A stretch of 6,217 bases of DNA from the NCBI GenBank assembly GCA_005801025.1, contig SYDZ01000044.1, positions 1 through 6,217 on the forward strand, read 5' to 3'. The translations under genes and the position numbers were made by a program. Positions 1 to 5,234 of this stretch are shown piece by piece; the first letter of the stretch is position 1, and every line of letters starts with the position of its first letter. The stretch comes from Actinomycetota bacterium (lineage in GTDB: Bacteria; Actinomycetota; Acidimicrobiia; Acidimicrobiales; Ilumatobacteraceae). The notes below the pieces were generated by a model that saw only the letters and a list, made by a program, of their open reading frames with translations, did no database searches and was not told the DNA's origin.

Positions 1-886
1 GAATGCGGGCCAATGCTTCGGCGACGGTATCTGTAGGCCCCAAGATAATAATTTCCGGGGTCATCAATCCACCAGCGGTGCCTTCTTCGTACGACAGCAA
101 TCGTCGCATCATTGCGGCATCTTCGTCGTCCAGCGCGTCAAGAATTGTCGTGCGTTGTTCGCCAGGCATTTCCGCGAGAAGGTCGGCCAGATCATCGACT
201 TCCATTTCGTTCAGAACATCCAATAGACGTTCCATGTCCAGACCTTCAATGAGACCGACCTGTTCTGCCTCTGGAAGTTCCTCCAGAACATCAGCGAGAC
301 GGTCGTCGTCCATTGCTTCAGCGAGCTGTCGGCGTTGTGCAATGGGTAATGAGCGAACGACCGCGGCCACATCAGTGGGATGCATGTCGTGAAGACGCGC
401 TGCTTCAGCGGCCATTTCGGTGATGGCGGCGAAGAGGTGAGAAACTTCGCGCCAATCAACGAGGCGGTGGGTCGGTCGACGACGTAACGCACTGCGCGTC
501 GCCAGTCGGACCTGAGCAACTTCCCAACCGCCCGACTTTGAATCACTTCGTTCGCGTAAGGCCACATCACTGACATGCTCCTGACCAACTTTGCTGTCAA
601 TCACATCGCGTCCGAGAAGGCGCTCACCCTTTTTGATTTTGAAAGGGTTGAGGTCAATGTCCCATGAACGCAAGCGGGCCCCGTCAATACCCAGGTCACT
701 GATTCGCCCAGCGTTGACGAAGATCCGTCGGCGCTGACTAGTGGCAGTGAAACCGACAACCCGCGGGGCGCTTCCTGCTCGACCAGGGACGATGACGATG
801 TCGTCGAGGCGCCCGATATTGGCTCCGCCAGCGTCAAGTAAAGGCAAACGCGTGATTCGAAATGCATAGATCAGGTCCGCAGTCAT
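1..886 (-). CDS. PRC-barrel / MgtE N-terminal / CBS domain protein (C-terminus beyond left edge)
   Basis: Read on the minus strand, the frame is open from an ATG at 886 to the window edge, giving 295 codons with no stop. Residues 1 to about 75 look like a PRC-barrel fold (ITRLPLLDAGG..IGRLDDIVIVP). A second PRC-like stretch starts near residue 88 (ERLLGRDVIDSKVGQEHVSD). Residues about 145-268 are a run of acidic amphipathic helices ending in LEELPEAEQ, LLAEMPGEQ and LLSYEEGTAGGLMTPE, the signature of the MgtE intracellular N-domain leading into a CBS domain at about 274. No membrane segment is present in the visible part. In full MgtE these domains sense Mg2+ and gate a channel. Actinobacteria also have stand-alone PRC+MgtE-N+CBS proteins without the channel, and the PRC front end makes that form more likely here. 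The function of those proteins is not well defined. A GGAGGT lies 11 nt before the ATG. The gene follows the LLM gene by 41 nt on the same strand. Confidence 0.87.
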   Translation of the reverse strand, partial: MTADLIYAFRITRLPLLDAGGANIGRLDDIVIVPGRAGSAPRVVGFTATSQRRRIFVNAGRISDLGIDGARLRSWDIDLNPFKIKKGERLLGRDVIDSKVGQEHVSDVALRERSDSKSGGWEVAQVRLATRSALRRRPTHRLVDWREVSHLFAAITEMAAEAARLHDMHPTDVAAVVRSLPIAQRRQLAEAMDDDRLADVLEELPEAEQVGLIEGLDMERLLDVLNEMEVDDLADLLAEMPGEQRTTILDALDDEDAAMMRRLLSYEEGTAGGLMTPEIIILGPTDTVAEALARI

Positions 887-892
887 ATGGGC

Positions 893-903
893 AGGCTACC
901 TCC
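893..903 (-). promoter_or_regulatory. Shine-Dalgarno overlapping a TANNNT hexamer before the MgtE-N gene
   Basis: On the minus strand GGAGGT (903-898) sits 11 nt from the ATG at 886, a strong but slightly distant ribosome site. Its last T begins TAGCCT (898-893), which lies 6 nt from the ATG and fits the leaderless -10 pattern TANNNT. The two readings exclude each other on any one transcript. The Shine-Dalgarno reading suits read-through from the upstream LLM gene, and the hexamer would suit an internal leaderless promoter. TAGCCT is GC-rich for a -10, so the ribosome site is the better call. Confidence 0.5.
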
Positions 904-927
904 GAGCCCAATGACGCTGACGGCAAC

Positions 928-1959
928 TTAATCGGCTGATTGAGTGCGCGCGATGACTTGTTGGGCAACGTGGCCGTAGCGCTCAAGGCGTTCGGGGTTG
1001 ATCACTGCGTTGTACATCACTAGCCGTTCAGCGAGTCCGTCATAGCGGGTGATTAACTCATCAGCCAGGCCGTCCCAGGTTGCCTCTGCGGTAAAAACGC
1101 GCAGATGTTCATCGGTGATCTGTGCTGCCATACCCGCGAAGTCACCAACTTTTTGTTTCTCTCGAATGCGTGCTGTGGTGCCTTCAAAACCGGCCTCATC
1201 CCAAATGAAGGAATAGTTCGGGGTGCTCCCATAAAAACTCAACATCAGACGGGCGTGTTGGCGTTCAGCATGGCGTTCTTCTTCGGTATCACCGACAATG
1301 GTCATCACGGGAATGATGAGGGCTATTTCTGAGGTGTTCCTTCTCGCTTTGTGTGCCCCAGCAGCGACCTCCGGGAGAACATGACGGCGGAGATATCCTG
1401 GTTCGCCAATCGGATGCACATGAACTCCATCAGCAACTTCACCGGCCATCCGCAGCATCCAAGGGTTGACCGCAGCAATATCAACTTTCGGGTCTGGCAC
1501 TGCAATCGCTCCAGGGCTCCACTGTGGTGTGATGAAACTGAGGTCATAGAACTCGCCGTGATGCTCAAGCGGCGCGCCGCGAAAAGCTTTGAAACAAGCC
1601 TTGACAGCCAAGACGTAATCCCGTAATCGAGGCCCAGGTCGATCGAAGGCCACGCCGTAACGACGCACCACATGGGTTTTTACTTGTGTTCCTAAGCCCA
1701 AACGAAAACGTCCGCTCGTAGCCTCTTGAAGTTCCCATGCCGTTGATGCGGAAACGAAAGGACTGCGCGGAAAGGCCACAGCCACACCCGTTGAAAGGTG
1801 CAAATCCGGAGCACCTAAAGCGGCAGATGCGACATTGAGATATGCGGTACGCCCGCCTTCGGTGAACAGCATGCCCGAAAAACCGGCACCATGAACTGTG
1901 CGGGCCAGCACTCCAGTCTGTTGAATGGGCAAGGGGGTAGTCATCACGTCTACGTGCAC
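928..1959 (-). CDS. LLM-class F420-dependent oxidoreductase (TIGR03617-like)
   Basis: The 343-aa product has the bacterial-luciferase-like TIM-barrel pattern. Strand 1 is MHVDVMTTPL, then AGFSGMLFTEGG at about 25-36, LHLSTGVAVAFPRSPF at 53-68 and SGRFRLGLGTQVKTHVVRRYG at 82-102. AAVNPWMLRMAGEVADGVHVHP at 162-183 is the cofactor-side loop typical of F420 or FMN LLM enzymes. The LGLGTQVKTHVVRRYG segment and overall length match the MSMEG_2256-type F420-dependent subfamily as I recall it. Such enzymes move hydride between reduced F420 and an organic substrate in the cytoplasm. The substrate cannot be deduced. The start is GTG at 1959. A later ATG (residue 6, at 1944) is possible, but only the GTG sits 7 nt after a TACTCT hexamer, and no Shine-Dalgarno is present. 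It is divergent from the DinB-like gene at 2027 and may be co-transcribed with the MgtE-N gene downstream. Confidence 0.85.
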   Translation of the reverse strand: MHVDVMTTPLPIQQTGVLARTVHGAGFSGMLFTEGGRTAYLNVASAALGAPDLHLSTGVAVAFPRSPFVSASTAWELQEATSGRFRLGLGTQVKTHVVRRYGVAFDRPGPRLRDYVLAVKACFKAFRGAPLEHHGEFYDLSFITPQWSPGAIAVPDPKVDIAAVNPWMLRMAGEVADGVHVHPIGEPGYLRRHVLPEVAAGAHKARRNTSEIALIIPVMTIVGDTEEERHAERQHARLMLSFYGSTPNYSFIWDEAGFEGTTARIREKQKVGDFAGMAAQITDEHLRVFTAEATWDGLADELITRYDGLAERLVMYNAVINPERLERYGHVAQQVIARTQSAD

Positions 1960-1966
1960 AATTCGC

Positions 1967-1972
1967 AGAGTA
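1967..1972 (-). promoter_or_regulatory. Candidate leaderless -10 element (TACTCT)
   Basis: On the minus strand TACTCT ends 7 nt before the GTG at 1959, so transcription starting at the usual distance would begin on or next to the G of the start codon. No Shine-Dalgarno precedes the GTG. No convincing -35 is visible (TATGTT at the expected place), which is common for actinobacterial leaderless promoters. Confidence 0.45.
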
Positions 1973-2014
1973 GATGCTTTGACAGGCTAAACATAACCAC
2001 GCAACAACAATCTT

Positions 2015-2020
2015 GGGGAG
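2015..2020 (+). promoter_or_regulatory. Shine-Dalgarno of the DinB/isomerase-like gene
   Basis: GGGGAG lies 6 nt before the ATG at 2027 and 12 nt before the next in-frame ATG at 2033. Spacing therefore favours the first ATG as the start. Confidence 0.7.
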
Positions 2021-2026
2021 TTTGAT

Positions 2027-2812
2027 ATGACGATGTCGGCTATTGAAGCGCTGAAAAATGAGCAAAATCATGTCATTGAACTTTTGAGATCTTTGACACC
2101 TGATGAATTGGGTGCCCAATCTGGTTGCACGGGCTGGAGAGTCCAGGACGTGTTCTGTCACATGGCCAGCGTGTTTCATTCAATAACCGAACCCGATTCG
2201 ATTGAGGGTGGCGCTGGGGTTGACGTTGAACAAGATGCTGAGGTTCCCGTGCAAGCACGTAAGTCGTGGACCCGTGATCAAGTCCTTGCCGAATATTTGG
2301 AGTGGAGCGACAAAGGTATTGCTGCTTTGGCTTTCATGAATACGCCCGAGATGGCTGACACGGTGATTCCGTTGTCGAACCTCGGGGCACACCCGATGCA
2401 TCTCTTGGCTAACGCCATTGTCTTCGATCACTATTGCCATCTTCGTCACGATGTTGGGTTTGCTGTTCCTCGAGCCGCTGCATTACCCCGAGATGCGGCG
2501 GCACTCGGGGCCACCGTGGAATGGATGTTGGCTGGGATTCCTCAAATGTGTCGCCCGGCCTTAGCAACTGCGCCGCGCCAAACACTCAATCTCGTTTTTG
2601 AAGGTGCGGGTGGTGGTTCGTGGGTGGTAGCACCTGGTGAGGAATTGTGGACTGTGACGCCAGGACGCAAGGCCAATGCGCCGAGCGCGATCAGCACCGC
2701 TCACGATTTTGTTTCTTGGGGGACCAAGCGCTCACCGTGGCAGAAGAGCGCAGTTTTGCAGAACGGGAACGCTGATGCTGAAGCTGTTCTCAATGCTCTG
2801 AACGTCATCTAA
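2027..2812 (+). CDS. Mycothiol-dependent isomerase-like DinB-fold protein (TIGR03083 type)
   Basis: The 261-aa protein has an N-terminal four-helix bundle (about 1-170) and a C-terminal SCP2-like alpha/beta part (about 185-261). The motif GCTGWRVQDVFCHMA at 33-47 is the family hallmark and supplies His45. VFDHYCHLRHDV at 132-143 supplies Asp134, His135 and His138. Together these resemble the metal site of mycothiol-dependent maleylpyruvate isomerase, although the exact ExxxH pattern of that enzyme is replaced by DHxxH. The C-terminal pattern, with DFVSWGTKRSPW at 227-238 and LQNGNADAEAVLNAL at 244-258, fits the isomerase C-domain. Family members are cytoplasmic and are presumed to use the actinobacterial thiol mycothiol, but most have no known substrate. 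It is divergent from the F420-type LLM gene and followed after 29 nt by a small zinc-ribbon gene, probably in one transcript. Confidence 0.83.
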   Translation: MTMSAIEALKNEQNHVIELLRSLTPDELGAQSGCTGWRVQDVFCHMASVFHSITEPDSIEGGAGVDVEQDAEVPVQARKSWTRDQVLAEYLEWSDKGIAALAFMNTPEMADTVIPLSNLGAHPMHLLANAIVFDHYCHLRHDVGFAVPRAAALPRDAAALGATVEWMLAGIPQMCRPALATAPRQTLNLVFEGAGGGSWVVAPGEELWTVTPGRKANAPSAISTAHDFVSWGTKRSPWQKSAVLQNGNADAEAVLNALNVI

Positions 2813-2827
2813 CCCACTCAGTTTGAC

Positions 2828-2832
2828 AGGGG
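2828..2832 (+). promoter_or_regulatory. Shine-Dalgarno of the zinc-ribbon gene
   Basis: AGGGG lies 9 nt before the ATG at 2842. The other in-frame-open ATG at 2834, in a different frame, would have a spacing of only 1 nt, which supports the 2842 frame as the translated one. Confidence 0.55.
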
Positions 2833-2841
2833 CATGGCACG

Positions 2842-3063
2842 ATGTCAGACATGGAAGACGGTTTACCAATCACTCTTGCGCCAACATCATCAATATGTCC
2901 GCGTTGTCAGGCATTACACAACGCGCGTTTTTATGGACCATGCGAACAATGTCGCGTACAACTGCGAGAGACGATGGGTGCCGCTGCTCGCCACATTGAA
3001 GTGGCCGAGTATGTCCCGAAGATGAATGTCACACCCAACGCGGTGGCGACAAAAGACAACTAA
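2842..3063 (+). CDS. Small four-cysteine zinc-ribbon protein of unknown function
   Basis: The 73-aa product has CPRC (Cys19, Cys22) and CEQC (Cys34, Cys37) separated by 11 residues, a classic spacing for one structural zinc. The knuckle region ARFYGPCEQCRVQLRE (28-43) is followed by a helix and a C-terminal tail, EYVPKMNVTPNAVATKD, at about 56-72. This arrangement resembles small conserved hypothetical proteins I recall from actinobacterial genomes, whose C-terminal tail is the best conserved part. I know of no assigned function. No signal peptide or membrane segment is present. It follows the isomerase-like gene by 29 nt with its own ribosome site, so an operon is likely. Its stop lies 17 nt from the stop of the convergent LLM gene. 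Candidate roles include a nucleic-acid or protein-binding adaptor, but nothing in the sequence selects among them. Confidence 0.8.
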   Translation: MSDMEDGLPITLAPTSSICPRCQALHNARFYGPCEQCRVQLRETMGAAARHIEVAEYVPKMNVTPNAVATKDN

Positions 3064-3080
3064 AACTATTTTTCAGTTGG

Positions 3081-4355
3081 TCATTGTTTGTCGCGCACGC
3101 CGCCACCAGGTCGAAAAGTTGCGCCACGCTCGTCGGTGTGAGCCTGCATTTGTTGCATCATCACGCCAAGTTCGGCTGAAGCGCGTTCGTCACTTAAAAT
3201 CTTTTGCATCACAGCGGCTCCAGCCCCCGCCATCAATGTGGCCTGATTATCGTTGAGAAATTTCATTGAGGCACGTTGGCCAAGGGTGGTTTGATTGATC
3301 TCTGGAATGACATAGCGGGCAAGGAGATCCCATGAACGCAAAGTATTTTCTCTGTTTGCCCAGTCATGAGCGAAGCCGAGAACGACACCAAAACCACCGG
3401 TGATCTCTTGAAGGTGACGAATGGTTGTAACGAGATCATCAGGTGTGCCAATAACCGCTGTGCCGCCAGCGGTGATCATGTCCATAAGTTCCCACTTGTC
3501 TTCAACATGCTGTGCGCCGGGTCGACCAAGAGTCCACACGTTGTACTCGTTGTGCCACCGTTGTAGACCATCAACCGCTTGATTGCGGGCCTCTTCGCGA
3601 GATTCAGCGAGGTGGAAACTCAACATCACGCGCCAGTTACTACGATCAACATCTTGTCCGTGTTTGACAGCAGACTCTTCTGCGAAAGACCACTGCGTTG
3701 GCAGTGCAGCGAGACCAGCAGTGCTATGAGAGGCGATAGAGAGGACTCCGCATCCGTATTTGCCAGCTAATTGCATACCTGAGGGCGACAAAGTTGATGC
3801 CGTCACAATCGGCAGTTCATCTTGCACGGGGAGAAGTTGCAGTTGTGCATCTTTGAGGGTGAACCATTCGCTTTCGTGAGAGAAACGATCCTCCCCGCGC
3901 AACAGACGCAAAATGACTCCCATGGCCTCATCCTGGCGATCACGCTGAACGAGAGGGTCAATTCCCAAGGTCCAAGCGTCACTCGGTAGTGCGCCAGGGC
4001 CAGTACCGAACATGGCGCGACCTCTAGTCATGTGATCTAGTTGCACAATCCGTTGCGCCACATTGAAGGGATGGTGATACGGCAACGAAATGACACCAGT
4101 GCCGAGTTTGATGTTGTGGGTGCGCTGACCAGCTGCCGCTAAAAACATTTCTGGGGAAGCGATCATTTCCCATCCGCTGGAATGGTGCTCACCGCACCAA
4201 AATTCATCGAATCCCAAGCGATCAAGATGAGCAGCGAAGTCAAGATCGCTGTGAAATTGCAGGACGGGGTTTTCACCGACAGGGTGGTGGGGAGCTAAAA
4301 ACGTTCCGAATTTCAGTCGGTTAGGACGTCCGCCGGGGTTGGAAGTGTGGGCCAT
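3081..4355 (-). CDS. LLM-class flavin-dependent monooxygenase, limonene-monooxygenase-like
   Basis: The 424-aa protein has the luciferase-like barrel over about residues 13-355. Characteristic segments are RLKFGTFLAPHHPVGENP (13-30), LDRLGFDEFWCGEHHSSGWE (44-63), IKLGTGVISLPYHHPFNVAQR (82-102), LDHMTRGRAMFGTGPGALPSD (106-126) and ASTLSPSGMQLAGKYGCGVLS (186-206). These match the group often annotated as limonene 1,2-monooxygenase or alkanal-monooxygenase-like, which uses reduced flavin from a partner reductase plus oxygen. No reductase gene is in the window, and the real substrate is unknown. About 70 residues after the barrel include a hydrophobic, Ala/Met-rich helical tail (AGAGAAVMQKILSDER, 376-391) and a Gly-rich end. 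The start is ATG 4355, with no Shine-Dalgarno but a TACTGT 6 nt upstream. It is convergent with the zinc-ribbon gene and divergent from the tRNA gene, and so forms its own transcription unit. Confidence 0.88.
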   Translation of the reverse strand: MAHTSNPGGRPNRLKFGTFLAPHHPVGENPVLQFHSDLDFAAHLDRLGFDEFWCGEHHSSGWEMIASPEMFLAAAGQRTHNIKLGTGVISLPYHHPFNVAQRIVQLDHMTRGRAMFGTGPGALPSDAWTLGIDPLVQRDRQDEAMGVILRLLRGEDRFSHESEWFTLKDAQLQLLPVQDELPIVTASTLSPSGMQLAGKYGCGVLSIASHSTAGLAALPTQWSFAEESAVKHGQDVDRSNWRVMLSFHLAESREEARNQAVDGLQRWHNEYNVWTLGRPGAQHVEDKWELMDMITAGGTAVIGTPDDLVTTIRHLQEITGGFGVVLGFAHDWANRENTLRSWDLLARYVIPEINQTTLGQRASMKFLNDNQATLMAGAGAAVMQKILSDERASAELGVMMQQMQAHTDERGATFRPGGGVRDKQ

Positions 4356-4361
4356 GAGTCC

Positions 4362-4367
4362 ACAGTA
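4362..4367 (-). promoter_or_regulatory. Candidate leaderless -10 element (TACTGT)
   Basis: On the minus strand TACTGT ends 6 nt before the ATG at 4355, placing the expected transcription start on the A of the ATG. No purine-rich ribosome site precedes that ATG. It differs by one base from the TACTCT ahead of the other LLM gene. Confidence 0.5.
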
Positions 4368-4431
4368 GGGCGAAGTGACAAGGCAGTGGACAGTTGATCG
4401 CGAGAAAGGGCGTATTTCGCTGGTTCGCGGC

Positions 4432-4437
4432 TAAACT
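4432..4437 (+). promoter_or_regulatory. Candidate -10 element of tRNA-Ala (TAAACT)
   Basis: TAAACT ends 13 nt before the first base of the tRNA, which would leave a 5' leader of about 6-7 nt for RNase P to remove. No good -35 is seen at 17-18 nt, so this rests on the -10 and position only. Confidence 0.35.
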
Positions 4438-4450
4438 TGAGAGCCGTAAC

Positions 4451-4523
4451 GGGGACGTAGCTCAGTTGGCAGAGCGCTACCTTTGCAAGGTAGATGTCAG
4501 GGGTTCGATTCCCCTCGTCTCCA
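4451..4523 (+). tRNA. tRNA-Ala, anticodon UGC
   Basis: The 73-nt sequence folds into a full cloverleaf. The acceptor stem is GGGGACG with CGTCTCC, the D stem GCTC/GAGC with an 8-nt loop, and the anticodon stem CTACC/GGTAG with loop TTTGCAA, giving anticodon TGC. A 5-nt variable loop is followed by T stem AGGGG/CCCCT with loop TTCGATT, and the discriminator base is A. The third acceptor pair is G-U, the G3:U70 pair that is the identity element read by alanyl-tRNA synthetase, so sequence and anticodon agree. The CCA end is not encoded (CTC follows) and must be added by nucleotidyltransferase. The gene stands alone between a divergent LLM gene and a same-strand NTF2-like gene 48 nt downstream. 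No terminator hairpin is visible after it. Confidence 0.97.
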
Positions 4524-4559
4524 CTCGCCGTTGCTACCGAAGTTTGCGCATGGCCTCTG

Positions 4560-4565
4560 TAAAGT
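4560..4565 (+). promoter_or_regulatory. Candidate leaderless -10 element (TAAAGT)
   Basis: TAAAGT ends 6 nt before the ATG at 4572, so a transcript from it would start at that ATG. No Shine-Dalgarno is present. The alternative GTG at 4566 would lie upstream of the predicted transcription start and would be excluded from this transcript. No -35 consensus is seen. Confidence 0.45.
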
Positions 4566-4571
4566 GTGCTG

Positions 4572-5216
4572 ATGACACAGGCTCAAGAAATCATTAATCG
4601 TTTCGGTCAGGTCGAGGACGATCAAAAATACACCAAGTTGGTTGACCTTTTCACCGATGACGCCGTGTACTACGACCCTTTTGCTGGCCCCCAAGTAGGC
4701 AAGCGCATGATTCATGAGTTCATGTCCGAGATGGAACGTGTGATCCCAAAAATGGGTGTGTATTTTTCGGATTGGGAAACATCTGCAGACTCACATGTGG
4801 GCTGGGCAAAGTGGAACATGGTCGTTCCGTTGAATCAAGTCAATCATCCGATTTCTGGGCAAAGCCTGTATCGCTTGAGGGATGGGAAAGTATGTTTTGT
4901 TGCTGACTATGTGGATGCAGCGGCATATGCGCGAGTTCGTTCGGATCGCCGTCCCGATGCAAGCAGTGCGTCTTTGGTCAACCAGGGAACCACTATGACT
5001 GGGTCGGCAGGAGTCCGCATGCAATCGTTGTGGCAAGAGCGTGAAGAGTCGTGGTCACCGATAGGCGGCGGTGTGGTGAGCGTGAGTCAGATTGCAGTTG
5101 AAGAAACCGTGGCTTGGGCACAGTGGTCATGTCGTACCGTCGACGCAACGTATGCGGGGTGGTCATTACATCGTATTGACGGCACTGACATCAACTCATG
5201 TGATTACTGGCAATAA
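4572..5216 (+). CDS. NTF2/SnoaL-like protein with a degenerate second half-domain
   Basis: Starting at ATG 4572 the product is 214 aa; a GTG two codons earlier is possible but less likely, given the TAAAGT hexamer. Residues 1 to about 120 form a typical SnoaL/NTF2 cone. They have an N-terminal helix, then KLVDLFTDDAVYYDPFAGPQVGKRMIHEFM (22-51), VGWAKWNMVVPL (76-87) and GQSLYRLRDGKVCFVADYVD (96-115). Family members are ligand-binding proteins, isomerases, dehydratases or cyclases, and no catalytic set can be assigned here. A linker of about 40 residues follows. Residues about 168-213 then repeat the last beta-strand half, with VAWAQWSCRTVD, GWSLHRIDGT and CDYW aligning with WAKW, GQSLYRLRDG and ADYV. 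The extra copy lacks the N-terminal helices, so it cannot be a full second cone. It lies 48 nt after tRNA-Ala and is convergent with the methyltransferase gene, 18 nt away. Confidence 0.8.
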   Translation: MTQAQEIINRFGQVEDDQKYTKLVDLFTDDAVYYDPFAGPQVGKRMIHEFMSEMERVIPKMGVYFSDWETSADSHVGWAKWNMVVPLNQVNHPISGQSLYRLRDGKVCFVADYVDAAAYARVRSDRRPDASSASLVNQGTTMTGSAGVRMQSLWQEREESWSPIGGGVVSVSQIAVEETVAWAQWSCRTVDATYAGWSLHRIDGTDINSCDYWQ

Positions 5217-5234
5217 AGTCAGAGTCATGTTGCA

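Noticed and set aside
3..392. Plus-strand open frame of 129 aa, Ser/Arg-rich
   Set aside because: It is antisense to the MgtE-N domain. The Ser/Arg-rich composition is what the complement of acidic, Leu-rich helices produces, and no motif is seen.
211..867. Two adjacent minus-strand open frames (211-600 and 601-867)
   Set aside because: They lie in a shadow frame of the MgtE-N gene, whose own frame is open across the whole stretch and gives recognisable PRC, MgtE-N and CBS motifs.
1979..1984. TTGACA as a -35 for the DinB/isomerase-like gene
   Set aside because: At 16-18 nt downstream there is only CAACAA-like sequence, so a full promoter cannot be supported. It is noted only as a possibility in the findings.
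1565..2179. Minus-strand open frame of 204 aa crossing the divergent intergenic region
   Set aside because: It overlaps the starts of two well-supported genes in other frames and has no family resemblance or ribosome site.
2823..2828. TTGACA just before the zinc-ribbon gene
   Set aside because: It abuts the ribosome site, and a matching -10 would fall inside the coding region with no good hexamer there.
3061..3083. Bidirectional terminator between the convergent zinc-ribbon and LLM genes
   Set aside because: AACT and AGTT around a T-run can pair for only four bases, which is too weak to call a terminator.
4451..4523. tRNA-Ala as an integration site of a mobile element
   Set aside because: No second copy of the tRNA 3' end is present in the window, and no integrase or phage gene is nearby.
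4394..4597. Plus-strand open frame of 67 aa over the tRNA
   Set aside because: It reads straight through tRNA-Ala, and the peptide is the translation of a structural RNA.
4497..4715. Minus-strand open frame of 72 aa
   Set aside because: It is antisense to the 3' half of tRNA-Ala and the start of the NTF2-like gene, with no supporting motif.
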